Assembly (NCBI GenBank): GCA_963746315.1
Contig: CAVVAR010000005.1
Span: 62,001 to 126,000, forward strand
Direction: 5' to 3'
Source: Ga0077555 sp963746315
Lineage (GTDB): Bacteria > Pseudomonadota > Alphaproteobacteria > Rhizobiales > Hyphomicrobiaceae
DNA length: 64,000 nucleotides
A model generated the notes under the pieces. That model saw nothing but the letters and a program-made list of their open reading frames with translations, was not told the DNA's origin and did no database searches. Every line of letters starts with the position of its first letter. Positions within the stretch are counted from its first letter, which is position 1. Shown one piece after another: positions 34,675 through 42,147 of the stretch. The position numbers and the translations under genes were made by a program.

Positions 34675-35526
34675 ATGGAAATGAAGGATGCCGTCGCTGG
34701 GTTCGCCGTGCTCGCGCAGGAGACGCGGCTGTCGCTTGTGCGTGTGCTCGCTGCCCGGGGAGCCTCCGGGATGGGAGCTGGCGAAATCGCCGAGGTGCTG
34801 GGTGTCGCGCCATCGACGCTGTCGTTTCATCTGGCGGCGCTTGAGCAGACGGGGCTGGTGCATTCGACCCGGCAGGGACGCCGCATCATCTACGCCGTGC
34901 GCTTCCAGCGCCTGCGCCAGCTCCTCGTGTTCCTGACCGAGACCTGTTGCGGGGGGCGACCGGAGTTGTGCGGCGACCTCGCTCGATTGCTTCCGGACGA
35001 CCCTGTGGAGAGGAAAGCCATGCAACCTGCGTTCAATGTCTTGTTCCTGTGCACGCGCAACTCCGCGCGCTCGATCCTTGCCGAAGCGATCCTCGAGAAG
35101 ATCGGCCAGGGCCGCTTCAACGCCTACTCGGCGGGCACCGAGCCTGCCGAAGGGCCGATGCCGGAAGTGCTGGAGCGCCTGAGCGTGCTTGGCCATGACA
35201 CGTCGCAGCTGCGCTCGAAGCCATGGACCGAGTTTGCCGGGCCCGACGCCCCACGCATGGACTTCGTGCTCACCCTTTGTGACGTCCCCGAGGGTGAGGC
35301 TTGTCCCGATCTCGGACCGCGCCCGATCACGGCGGCGTGGCCATTTCCCGACCCGGCGAGGTTCATGGGCTCGCCGGTGGAGAAGACGGCGCTGCTGAAC
35401 GAGCTCTACGGCATGATCCGGCGGCGTCTGGAGGCATTTACGAGCCTGCCCTTCGATACGCTGGACAGCATGGCGATCAAGGCCAGGCTCGACGAGCTCG
35501 GTGACAGCGCCCGGATGGCGCGTTGA
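34675..35526 (+). CDS. ArsR-ArsC fusion: arsenic-responsive repressor plus thioredoxin-type arsenate reductase
   Basis: A 283-residue two-domain protein. Residues 1-100 form a winged-helix ArsR domain (LGVAPSTLSFHLAALEQTGL recognition helix), with TETCCGGRPELCG supplying Cys91, Cys92 and Cys99 as a likely As(III) site. Residues 118-283 are a low-molecular-weight phosphatase-like arsenate reductase with the P-loop CTRNSAR (Cys126-Arg132) and general-acid region near PFPDPA. The fusion lets one protein sense arsenite and reduce arsenate. It heads an operon with the GAPDH and arsJ genes (gaps of 11 and 4 bases) and probably represses it. ATG 34675 is close to its own putative promoter; no strong ribosome binding site is visible, so initiation near the mRNA 5' end is possible. 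Confidence 0.9.
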   Translation: MEMKDAVAGFAVLAQETRLSLVRVLAARGASGMGAGEIAEVLGVAPSTLSFHLAALEQTGLVHSTRQGRRIIYAVRFQRLRQLLVFLTETCCGGRPELCGDLARLLPDDPVERKAMQPAFNVLFLCTRNSARSILAEAILEKIGQGRFNAYSAGTEPAEGPMPEVLERLSVLGHDTSQLRSKPWTEFAGPDAPRMDFVLTLCDVPEGEACPDLGPRPITAAWPFPDPARFMGSPVEKTALLNELYGMIRRRLEAFTSLPFDTLDSMAIKARLDELGDSARMAR

Positions 35527-35537
35527 GGGGTGACGAG

Positions 35538-36581
35538 ATGAGTGTCGGAATCAATGGCATGGGCCGCATGGGGCGTCTGGCGCTTCGCGCGGCGATGGGC
35601 GGTATCTTGCGGGTCGACGGTGATCCGCGCGCGGGCAACCGTCTCGACATCGTGCATGTCAACGAGATCAAGGGTGGCGTTGCGGCGACGGCGCATCTGA
35701 TCGAGTTCGATTCCATCCATGGCCGCTGGCGGACACACATCGGTGTGGACGAGGGCGACGCCATCGTGGTTGGCAGCCGACGCATCGGCTTTTCCGAGGA
35801 GAAGGCACCGGAGGATGTAGCCTGGGGCGACCTCGGCTGCGATGTCGTGCTCGAGTGCACGGGCAAGTTCCTGAAGCCCGCCGAGCTCGACGGCTATTTC
35901 AGGCGCGGCGTGAAGCGGGTGATCGTCGCGGCGCCGGTGAAGGACGAGATGGCGCTGAACGTGGTCGTCGGCGTCAACGATCACCTCTACGATCCGGATC
36001 GGCATCGCCTGCTGACGGCCGCGTCGTGCACGACGAACTGTCTCGCGCCCGTGGTGAAGGTGGTGCACGAGGCGTTGGGTATCCGGCATGGGCAGATCAC
36101 CACCATCCACGATCCGACCAACACCAACGTGGTGGTCGACGCCCCGCATAAGGACCTGCGGCGCGCGCGCTCGGCAATGCTGTCGCTGCAGCCGACGACG
36201 ACGGGGAGCGCGACGGCGATTGCGCTGATCTATCCAGAGCTGAAGGGGAAGCTCAATGGCCATGCGGTGCGGGCTCCGGTATTGAATGCAAGCCTCACGG
36301 ATTGCGTTTTCGAGCTGAAGCGCGAGACCACGGCCGAGGAGGTGAATGCGCTTTTTGCGGAGGCAGCCAATGGCCCGCTCGCCGGCATTCTCGGCTACGA
36401 GACGCGTCCGCTGGTGTCGGCCGATTACGTCAACGACAGCCGCAGCTCGATCGTGGATGCGCCGTCGACGCTGGTCACCGACGGGACGCTGCTCAAGGTC
36501 TACGCTTGGTACGACAACGAGATCGGCTACGTGTGCCGCATGGTGGATCTCGCCACTATCGTGATGGCCAAGGGAGTGTGA
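35538..36581 (+). CDS. ArsJ-associated glyceraldehyde-3-phosphate dehydrogenase
   Basis: A 347-residue GAPDH paralogue. It has the Rossmann motif GINGMGRMGRLALRA at the N-terminus, the catalytic Cys in TAASCTTNCLAPVVK near residue 158 and WYDNEIGYVCRM near residue 332. Next to arsJ this enzyme uses arsenate in place of phosphate to make 1-arseno-3-phosphoglycerate. The insertions (GILRVDGDPRAGNRLDIV, IHGRWRTHIGVDEGD) are typical of the ars-linked clade. ATG 35538 has GAGGGGTG upstream. Only four bases separate its stop from arsJ. Confidence 0.9.
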   Translation: MSVGINGMGRMGRLALRAAMGGILRVDGDPRAGNRLDIVHVNEIKGGVAATAHLIEFDSIHGRWRTHIGVDEGDAIVVGSRRIGFSEEKAPEDVAWGDLGCDVVLECTGKFLKPAELDGYFRRGVKRVIVAAPVKDEMALNVVVGVNDHLYDPDRHRLLTAASCTTNCLAPVVKVVHEALGIRHGQITTIHDPTNTNVVVDAPHKDLRRARSAMLSLQPTTTGSATAIALIYPELKGKLNGHAVRAPVLNASLTDCVFELKRETTAEEVNALFAEAANGPLAGILGYETRPLVSADYVNDSRSSIVDAPSTLVTDGTLLKVYAWYDNEIGYVCRMVDLATIVMAKGV

Positions 36582-36585
36582 AGCT

Positions 36586-37824
36586 ATGACGGCAGCGGCG
36601 CGCAACTACGTCATCGTCACGGCGTCCTACTGGGGATTTACGCTGACCGATGGCGCGCTCCGGATGCTGGTGCTGCTGCACTTCTTCAAGCTCGGCTATT
36701 CGCCCTTCACGCTGGCCTTGCTGTTCCTGCTGTATGAGCTCGCGGGCATCGTTGCGAACCTGTGGGGCGGATGGCTCGCCGTGCGTTTCGGCATTCCGCG
36801 AATGCTGATGGCCGGGCAGCTCCTGCAGGTGGCGGGACTTGTGATGCTGTCGTTCGTCGAGCCGGGGTGGTCAGCGGCGATGGCCGTCGCGTGGGTGGTG
36901 GCGGCGCAGGGCATAGCGGGACTTGCCAAGGACTTCACCAAGACGGCCTCCAAGTCGGCGATCAAGGCCACGAGTGGCGAAGGAGCGGGGCAGCTTTTCA
37001 GGCTGGTCGCGTGGTTCACCGGCTCGAAGAACGCGATGAAGGGGATCGGCTTCTTCGTTGGCGGCCTGCTTCTCGAGGTGCTGGGGTTCAAAGGTGCACT
37101 CTGGCTGCTCGCAGCGTTGATCGCGGCGATTCTCGCGCTCGGCGCGGTCTCGCTGCCGCGGGAGCTCGGCAAGGCCAAGGCATCGAGGACGATGAAGGAG
37201 CTGTTCGCCAAGTCGTCCGGCGTCAACTTGCTCGCGGCGGCGCGGATATTTCTGTTCGGCGCGCGCGACGTCTGGTTCGTGGTTGGGCTGCCGGTGTTTC
37301 TCTACGCCAACGGCTGGGCCTTCGCGCAGGTCGGAGCGTTCCTCGCAATCTGGACGATCGCCTACGGTTTTGTTCAGGCCATCGCGCCGCGGCTGGTCAA
37401 GCGGAGCGCCGATGGTCTTTCGCGGGAGGTCCCCGAGGCGCGCACGTGGTCGCTGATCCTGGTGATGATCCCGATCGGGCTGGCGCTGCTTCTCGCGGTG
37501 GATGGCCTGCCGGCGCCGGATCTCGTGCTGGCGCTGGGGCTCGTTCTTTTCGGGCTGCCGTTCGCGGTCAACTCGTCGCTGCACTCGTACCTGATCCTCG
37601 CCTATGCGGGCTCAGAGAAGGCGGCAGAGGACGTGGGGTTCTACTATGCGGCCAATGCCGCGGGGCGCCTGATGGGCACGCTGCTGTCGGGATTGCTCTA
37701 TCAGGCGGGCGGTATGATGGGCTGCCTGATGGGCTCGGCCGTGATGCTGGCGATCTGCTGGGCGATTACGCTGATGTTGCCCGCGAGCCGCATTTTCGCG
37801 GCACCTGCGGATCAGAACGCATAG
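36586..37824 (+). CDS. arsJ: ArsJ organoarsenical efflux transporter
   Basis: A 412-residue MFS protein with 11-12 hydrophobic segments. The N-terminus RNYVIVTASYWGFTLTDGAL and the following LRMLVLLHFFKLGYSPFTLA are characteristic of ArsJ. It exports 1-arseno-3-phosphoglycerate, which breaks down outside to arsenate, completing arsenate detoxification together with the upstream GAPDH. As the last gene of the three-gene operon it is followed by a good terminator at 37842-37868. Confidence 0.92.
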   Translation: MTAAARNYVIVTASYWGFTLTDGALRMLVLLHFFKLGYSPFTLALLFLLYELAGIVANLWGGWLAVRFGIPRMLMAGQLLQVAGLVMLSFVEPGWSAAMAVAWVVAAQGIAGLAKDFTKTASKSAIKATSGEGAGQLFRLVAWFTGSKNAMKGIGFFVGGLLLEVLGFKGALWLLAALIAAILALGAVSLPRELGKAKASRTMKELFAKSSGVNLLAAARIFLFGARDVWFVVGLPVFLYANGWAFAQVGAFLAIWTIAYGFVQAIAPRLVKRSADGLSREVPEARTWSLILVMIPIGLALLLAVDGLPAPDLVLALGLVLFGLPFAVNSSLHSYLILAYAGSEKAAEDVGFYYAANAAGRLMGTLLSGLLYQAGGMMGCLMGSAVMLAICWAITLMLPASRIFAAPADQNA

Positions 37825-37841
37825 GCCAGGGCTTGAAAAGA

Positions 37842-37868
37842 AAAGGGCGGCTCGTGACCGCCCTTTCC
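37842..37868. terminator. intrinsic terminator of the ars operon
   Basis: AAAGGGCGG (37842-37850) and CCGCCCTTT (37858-37866) make a nine-pair stem with a seven-base loop. The A-run before and T-run after suit use in both directions, also serving the convergent slipin-like gene. Confidence 0.8.
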
Positions 37869-37878
37869 GTATTTCTCG

Positions 37879-39033
37879 TCACGTCGACCGGTCCTGCTCG
37901 CCGAGCTTGTAGAGCTTGGTCAGCAGCGCCTCGAGGCCGCCGCCGGATCCGGCGTGCAAGTCGATGCGGCCGACCTTTTCGACGAGGCGCTCCAAGGCCT
38001 CGAGCTCCTTCAGCTTCAGGAGGAGCGGGTTGTCCTCCATCAGCCGCGCCGTGTTGAGGAGCGAGCGGGTGGCCGCAGTCTCCTCCTGGCGGCGGATCAA
38101 GTTGGCCTTCGCCACCCGCTCCGCCTCTACGACCTTGTTCAGAAGCTCGCGCACGTCGCCCGGCAGGATGACGTCCTTGACGCCGATCTCGCCGACCTCG
38201 GCGCCGAGCGCGCGGGCGCGCTCCGTCACGAAGGCGCGGACCTCGTTGTCGATCGTGTCACGCGCGGCGAGGATGTCGTCGAGCGTACGTGTCGCCACGG
38301 CCTCACGGATCGCGAACTGCACGAGCCGGTAGAGCGTGTTCGACACGTCCGCCGAGGCAACCGCGGCCTTCTCCGGGTCTGCAATTCGGTAGAAGGCCGT
38401 CAACGTCACGCGGATACCGACGCGGTCCTTCGTCAGGATCTCCTGTGCCGTGACCTCGAGAGGCTGCGGGCGCAGATCGACCTTGGCGATCTTGACCTGA
38501 CGGCCGACGTTCCAGAAGGCGTGCCGGCCCGGGCCGAGCTTCTCCTTCAAGACGCCATCGATAAAGAGCAGGCCCGCCTCGTGCGCCTCTACGGTCGCGT
38601 GCACGACGATGGTCGAGCGCGCGAGGTCGAGACGGTCGAGGTGGCGCTTCTCGACGCGGAGCTGGGCTGCCGTGTCGATGCGCTCGATCTCGACGAGCGT
38701 CAGGGTCTTCCAGAAGGCGCGCGTCGTCGACGGTGGCACGAGATACTTCGGCTCGCCGTCGAGCGAGACAATGGCCACCTCGGTGGCGCCGGTCTGCAGG
38801 ATGGCGAAGTGCTCGACCGCGATCTCCGGCTTGGTCTTCTCGATCAGCAATGCGCGCTCGACCGGCACCTCGGCGCGAACAACCTTGACGGTCTCGGCCT
38901 TGAGGCGCTGGAACGGATCGTAGGCGCTGAAGCGACCAGGGGCGAGCAGGCGCTCGAAGCGGCCGTCGCGGGTGAGAAATGCGCGCTCGTCGTCCTTCAC
39001 GACGATGGTCAAATAGCGGAACGGCGTCATCAT
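37879..39033 (-). CDS. slipin-like SPFH/Band 7 protein
   Basis: A 384-residue protein with the SPFH domain in its C-terminal half: GPGRHAFWNVGRQVKIAKVD, then EILTKDRVGIRVTLTAFYRI and ILAARDTIDNEVRAFVTERA, followed by a helical region (VVEAERVAKANLIRRQEETAATRSL). The first 120 residues (MMTPFRYLTIVVKDDERAFL) form an extra domain unlike standard slipins. SPFH proteins oligomerise at membranes and organise proteases or lipid domains, but no clear membrane anchor is visible here. ATG 39033 has GGAG five bases upstream. The usual NfeD partner gene is absent. Confidence 0.82.
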   Translation of the reverse strand: MMTPFRYLTIVVKDDERAFLTRDGRFERLLAPGRFSAYDPFQRLKAETVKVVRAEVPVERALLIEKTKPEIAVEHFAILQTGATEVAIVSLDGEPKYLVPPSTTRAFWKTLTLVEIERIDTAAQLRVEKRHLDRLDLARSTIVVHATVEAHEAGLLFIDGVLKEKLGPGRHAFWNVGRQVKIAKVDLRPQPLEVTAQEILTKDRVGIRVTLTAFYRIADPEKAAVASADVSNTLYRLVQFAIREAVATRTLDDILAARDTIDNEVRAFVTERARALGAEVGEIGVKDVILPGDVRELLNKVVEAERVAKANLIRRQEETAATRSLLNTARLMEDNPLLLKLKELEALERLVEKVGRIDLHAGSGGGLEALLTKLYKLGEQDRST

Positions 39034-39407
39034 ACGTCTCCAGTACGTTTCTTGTTCTTCAAACCTTCTCGCGATGCGCGCCGGATGCCGTGGGGGCCTC
39101 CGACAATGCATAGGTCAGGTTGCCGGCTCCCGCCCCACGGCGAGGGAACGGGACCGCGCTTGAGCCTGCTGTCGAGCGATCCGCCGCCATGCGCGTCCAG
39201 CGGGCTGCCCGAGGGCGAGGCGCTGCCGGTGCCTGACCTTGGACCGCCGTCGAGCAGGCGGTATCCACGCGGCCACAAAGCGCCCTCGGCGCTCGCCTTT
39301 CCGCCGCGTCCTCGGCCGAAGCCTCGGGCGCCTTGGTCGGGCCGGGGAAGGAGCCGGCTCCCCATGACGTCAAATCGGTCCTAAACCGAGTGTGCTTATC
39401 AGGCACA
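39034..39407. other. 374-base region without a gene
   Basis: Between the slipin-like gene and the tRNA-like pair. GC-rich with several short inverted repeats (for example GGCTGCCCGAGGGCGAGGC near 39208) but no long matching stem and no plausible ribosome binding site plus ORF. It contains the 3' flank of the tRNA-like transcript, with an AT-richer patch at 39370-39400 that may carry transcript end signals. Confidence 0.4.
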
Positions 39408-39484
39408 TGGTTCACGACGTGGGAGTCGAACCCACGACCCGCAGGGACAAGCCCTGCTGCTCTACCAGGCTGAGCTAGTCGCGA
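39408..39484 (-). tRNA. tRNA-like gene 2, noncanonical anticodon arm, encoded CCA
   Basis: Read 39484 to 39408. A seven-pair acceptor stem (TCGCGAC with GTCGTGA, one G-U), D arm with GCTC-AGCCTGGTA-GAGC and a T arm with TTCGACT are canonical, and ACCA is encoded at the 3' end. The anticodon arm is abnormal: GCAGGG pairs with CCCTGC around CTTGT, or five pairs around the loop GCTTGTC, giving anticodon TTG without U33 or a purine at 37. It follows tRNA-like 1 after only three bases, so both come from one transcript. It may be a degenerate tRNA or have a role outside decoding. Confidence 0.65.
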
Positions 39485-39487
39485 GGA

Positions 39488-39557
39488 GCAACAGAAGGGA
39501 TTTGAACCCTCGACCGCCGGCTTGCGCCGGTGCTCTACCAGGCTGAGCTACTATTGC
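39488..39557 (-). tRNA. tRNA-like gene 1, no anticodon loop (GCAA tetraloop)
   Basis: Read 39557 to 39488. Acceptor stem GCAATAG with CTGTTGC pairs fully (one U-G), the D arm is identical to that of tRNA-like 2 and the T arm is GAGGG-TTCAAAT-CCCTT. Between the D and T arms there are only 20 bases instead of about 23: CCGGC-GCAA-GCCGG, a stem closed by a GNRA tetraloop, so the anticodon is missing. No CCA is encoded (the next bases are TCC). It lies three bases upstream of tRNA-like 2 in the transcript. Confidence 0.6.
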
Positions 39558-39744
39558 GGAAGCGATAGGAAGCGGAACACACCACCGCAAAGCGGCGCGC
39601 GCCAGCCGGGATCTCAGCGAGCCCGGACCCAAGGCGTCCTAAAGCGCGCTCCGAGTACAAACGGATTAGGGCGGAATTATTGCAGGTGGCGAAAATGATA
39701 TAAGCGCGACGATAGCGAGTCGGCCGCGATGCGAGGGACCAGCA

Positions 39745-40275
39745 ATGACCAGTGGCGCGCCTGTTCCGGGTCTAACCGGTGTCGAGCATATCGGCCTCGT
39801 CGTACCGGAGATCGATGCTGCGACGCAGTTCTTCGCAACCGTGCTCGGCGGCGAGGCGCTCTACGATGTCGGGCCGTTCGACGGGCCAGAGGATTGGATG
39901 GCGGGGCATCTCGCGGGATCGAGCGGCGCGCACATCCATCGCATGCGCGTCATTGCCATCGCCAATGGACCGACCGTCGAGCTGATCGAGCTGACCCGGA
40001 CGGACGGTCGTGCGAGTGAGAATGGCGAGAGAGCGCCGGCTGGATGGCACATCGCGTTCTACGTCGAGGATATGGATCGCGCACTGGCGGGACTGAAGGC
40101 ACATGGATGCCAGATACTCAGCGGACCTGTCGAGATGACGGAAGGGCCGAGCGCCGGGCTCACGTGGCTCTATTTCAAGGCTCCGTGGGGGCAGCAGCTC
40201 GAGCTTGTCTGCTATCCGGGCGGTATCGCGGCCTATCGGGAAAGAAAGCGGCAGGTTTGGCGCCCAGGCGTCTAG
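39745..40275 (+). CDS. VOC (glyoxalase-fold) family protein
   Basis: A 176-residue protein with two beta-alpha-beta-beta-beta modules of the vicinal oxygen chelate fold: GVEHIGLVVPEIDAATQFFA near residue 11, GAHIHRMRVIAIANGPTVEL near residue 60, WHIAFYVEDMDRALAGLKAH near residue 98 and a final GQQLELVCYPGG. His and Glu residues at the expected places could bind a divalent metal. Members include glyoxalase, methylmalonyl-CoA epimerase and extradiol dioxygenases, and this one could be any lyase, isomerase or resistance protein. ATG 39745 follows GAGGGACC. The substrate is unknown. Confidence 0.85.
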   Translation: MTSGAPVPGLTGVEHIGLVVPEIDAATQFFATVLGGEALYDVGPFDGPEDWMAGHLAGSSGAHIHRMRVIAIANGPTVELIELTRTDGRASENGERAPAGWHIAFYVEDMDRALAGLKAHGCQILSGPVEMTEGPSAGLTWLYFKAPWGQQLELVCYPGGIAAYRERKRQVWRPGV

Positions 40276-40302
40276 CCTCGCGAACGGCAACGGCGAGGAC
40301 CT

Positions 40303-40479
40303 TCACTCGCGCGTCTGCCGCTCCTCCTCCTCGTAAAGGCGCTTGGTCGCCTGCTCGCTTTGCCTGACCCGGCCGGGCTTGCGCTCGTAGTCCTTGACTT
40401 GCCGCCGACCGTAGAAGAGCGCGAGACCCAGAACCGCAACGCCGAGCACAGTCGGCAGAATCGACATCCAGCCAGTCAT
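40303..40479 (-). CDS. small single-pass membrane protein (58 residues)
   Basis: A 58-residue gene with an almost perfect ribosome binding site (AAGGAGGT, four bases before the ATG at 40477-40479). Residues 5-23 form one membrane segment (MSILPTVLGVAVLGLALFY), followed by a highly charged tail RRQVKDYERKPGRVRQSEQ and a run of Glu residues (RLYEEEERQTRE). It overlaps no other convincing gene. The layout recalls small regulatory subunits or stress membrane proteins. I do not recognise a family. It converges with the VOC gene and is divergent from the following TauD-type gene. Confidence 0.75.
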   Translation of the reverse strand: MTGWMSILPTVLGVAVLGLALFYGRRQVKDYERKPGRVRQSEQATKRLYEEEERQTRE

Positions 40480-40655
40480 GGTGCACCTCCTTCCTGATGA
40501 ACGAAGGAGTGCGCCTGTGGTTGCAAATCGCCCGGGCCGACGGACCGGGATGGGCTTTGCGAAGAGGGCTTGGCGGAAAAAGTCCGGCGGGCCTAGGCTA
40601 GGCGGGTCAGCGCCGCCGATTGGAAGAGCGGCGTCGTGTTCGGGGAGGCCTGTCC

Positions 40656-41483
40656 ATGACCTACGAGACGATTAGCGTCGAGCCGCTGAGCCCCGTGATC
40701 GGGGCCGAGATCAAGGGCGTCGATCTGTCGAAGCCGCTCGGAAATCAGCAATTCAAGGAGATCCACGATGCGCTGACCGAGCATCTCGTGATTTTCTTTC
40801 GCGACCAGGAGATCGATCTCGACCAGCAGAAGGACTTCGGGCGGCGGTTCGGCAAGCTGCACATCCACCCGACAGCGCCGGCCCCCGAAGGTCATCCGGA
40901 GGTGCTGATCATCAAGGCGGACGCCAAGTCGAAGGCGATCGCGGGCAACCGCTGGCACTCCGACGTCTCGTGCGACGCCGAGCCGCCGATGGGCTCGATC
41001 CTGCACATGCGGGAGCTTCCGCCGTCCGGGGGCGATACGATGTTCGCCAACATGTATGAGGCCTACGACCGACTGACCGAGCCGATGAAGCAGTTCCTCG
41101 GCGGGCTCAAGGCGTGGCACGAGTCCGAGCATGTGCATCGCGGAACGCTTGGGCACACCAAGCTACGCGAGGGGCTGACGGAGTGGCCGCGCTCGCTGCA
41201 CCCCATCGTGCGGACGCATCCGGTGAGCGGGAAGAAAGCGCTGTTCGTTAATTCTGGGTTTACGACGCGCATCGAGGGGCTGTCGGAGAAAGAGAGCCGG
41301 GCGGTTCTCGACATGCTGTTCGACCATGTGCGCACTCCGGAGTTCCAGTGCCGGTTCCGCTGGCGGGAGAAGTCGCTGGCGTTCTGGGACAACCGGTGCA
41401 CGCAGCACTACGCGCTATGGGACTACTATCCGCAGTCGCGGCTCGGGTACCGGGTGACGGTGTGCGGCGACAAGCCGGTGTGA
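40656..41483 (+). CDS. TauD/TfdA-family Fe(II)/2-oxoglutarate dioxygenase (paralogue 3)
   Basis: A 275-residue enzyme with His101-x-Asp103 in NRWHSDVSCD and distal His251 in RCTQHYALWDYY. The segment PPMGSILHMRELPPSGGDTM is typical of the TauD/TfdA family. It shares overall length with paralogue 1 but has different active-site surroundings (SDVSCDAE versus TDHSYDQV), so a different substrate is expected. ATG 40656 has GGAGG seven bases upstream. A RidA-like gene follows 120 bases later on the same strand. Confidence 0.9.
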   Translation: MTYETISVEPLSPVIGAEIKGVDLSKPLGNQQFKEIHDALTEHLVIFFRDQEIDLDQQKDFGRRFGKLHIHPTAPAPEGHPEVLIIKADAKSKAIAGNRWHSDVSCDAEPPMGSILHMRELPPSGGDTMFANMYEAYDRLTEPMKQFLGGLKAWHESEHVHRGTLGHTKLREGLTEWPRSLHPIVRTHPVSGKKALFVNSGFTTRIEGLSEKESRAVLDMLFDHVRTPEFQCRFRWREKSLAFWDNRCTQHYALWDYYPQSRLGYRVTVCGDKPV

Positions 41484-41603
41484 GAGTGTAAGGGGGGACG
41501 TGACCAGCGATCCGGCAGCCGCTCATCGTTCGCGCTTGCCGTATCTGTGGTCATCCTCGATGTGTAGACGGGTCACGAGCAGCACGAGGTTCAGGGAGCA
41601 CGC

Positions 41604-42014
41604 ATGCCGAAGCGCATCATCGAATCCGACCGGGTTTTCAAGGGCTCGTTGCCGTTCGCGCAGGCGACGGTAGCCGGCGGGTTCATGTTCGTCTGCTGCG
41701 TCGCGACCGACAAGGACGGCAACATCTCGCCGGACCCGAAGGTGCAGACCCAGCAGTGCCTCGACAACATTCGCGCGCTGATCGAGGAGGCGGGCGGGAC
41801 GATGCGCGATATCGTCAAATGCACGGTCTACGTGACCAGCCGCGAGGACTGGGCGCCGATGAACGAGGTCTATTTCGCGAACTTCACGGAAGATCCGCCG
41901 CATCGCGTCTCGTGCATCGTGGCTGGCCTCGGGAACCCAGCGTACAAGGTCGAGATCGATGCGACGGCGTATCTGGGGGAGACCAACGCCGATCTCGGGG
42001 TTCTCTCCCCCTGA
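41604..42014 (+). CDS. RidA (YjgF/YER057c/UK114) family protein
   Basis: A 136-residue protein of the RidA fold: FAQATVAGGFMFVCCVATDK near residue 15, QTQQCLDNIRALIEEAGGTM near residue 50, DIVKCTVYVTSREDWAPMNE near residue 72 and FTEDPPHRVSCIVAGLGNP near residue 94. True RidA deaminates reactive enamine/imine intermediates and has a conserved Arg (RxxxVVAxLP). Here this reads HRVSCIVAGLG, so the Arg is kept but the end of the motif differs, placing it in a divergent Rid subfamily. It probably forms a trimer. It may serve the neighbouring oxidative enzymes, but this is inference. Confidence 0.85.
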   Translation: MPKRIIESDRVFKGSLPFAQATVAGGFMFVCCVATDKDGNISPDPKVQTQQCLDNIRALIEEAGGTMRDIVKCTVYVTSREDWAPMNEVYFANFTEDPPHRVSCIVAGLGNPAYKVEIDATAYLGETNADLGVLSP

Positions 42015-42044
42015 CAGCGCACCGCGTTTCTGATGTGCCCAGAG

Positions 42045-42135
42045 GTAGGTCGGGTCGAGCCCTGCTCGTGCGAGACCCGACGACTACGGCGCGGGCAAAC
42101 GTCGGATCTCGAAGTGCAGGCTCGACCCGACCTAC
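42045..42135. repeat. REP/BIME pair with GTAG ends (family 2)
   Basis: GTAGGTCGGGTCGAGCC starts at 42045 and its inverted copy ends at 42135; each unit folds with a nearby GACCCGAC or GATCCGAC. This is the common proteobacterial REP type whose stem is GTCGGGT/ACCCGAC with a GTAG head. It fills the space between two convergent genes, like the 30.6 kb BIME, but belongs to a different sequence family. No RAYT transposase is in the window. Confidence 0.8.
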
Positions 42136-42147
42136 GGTCTGATATGT

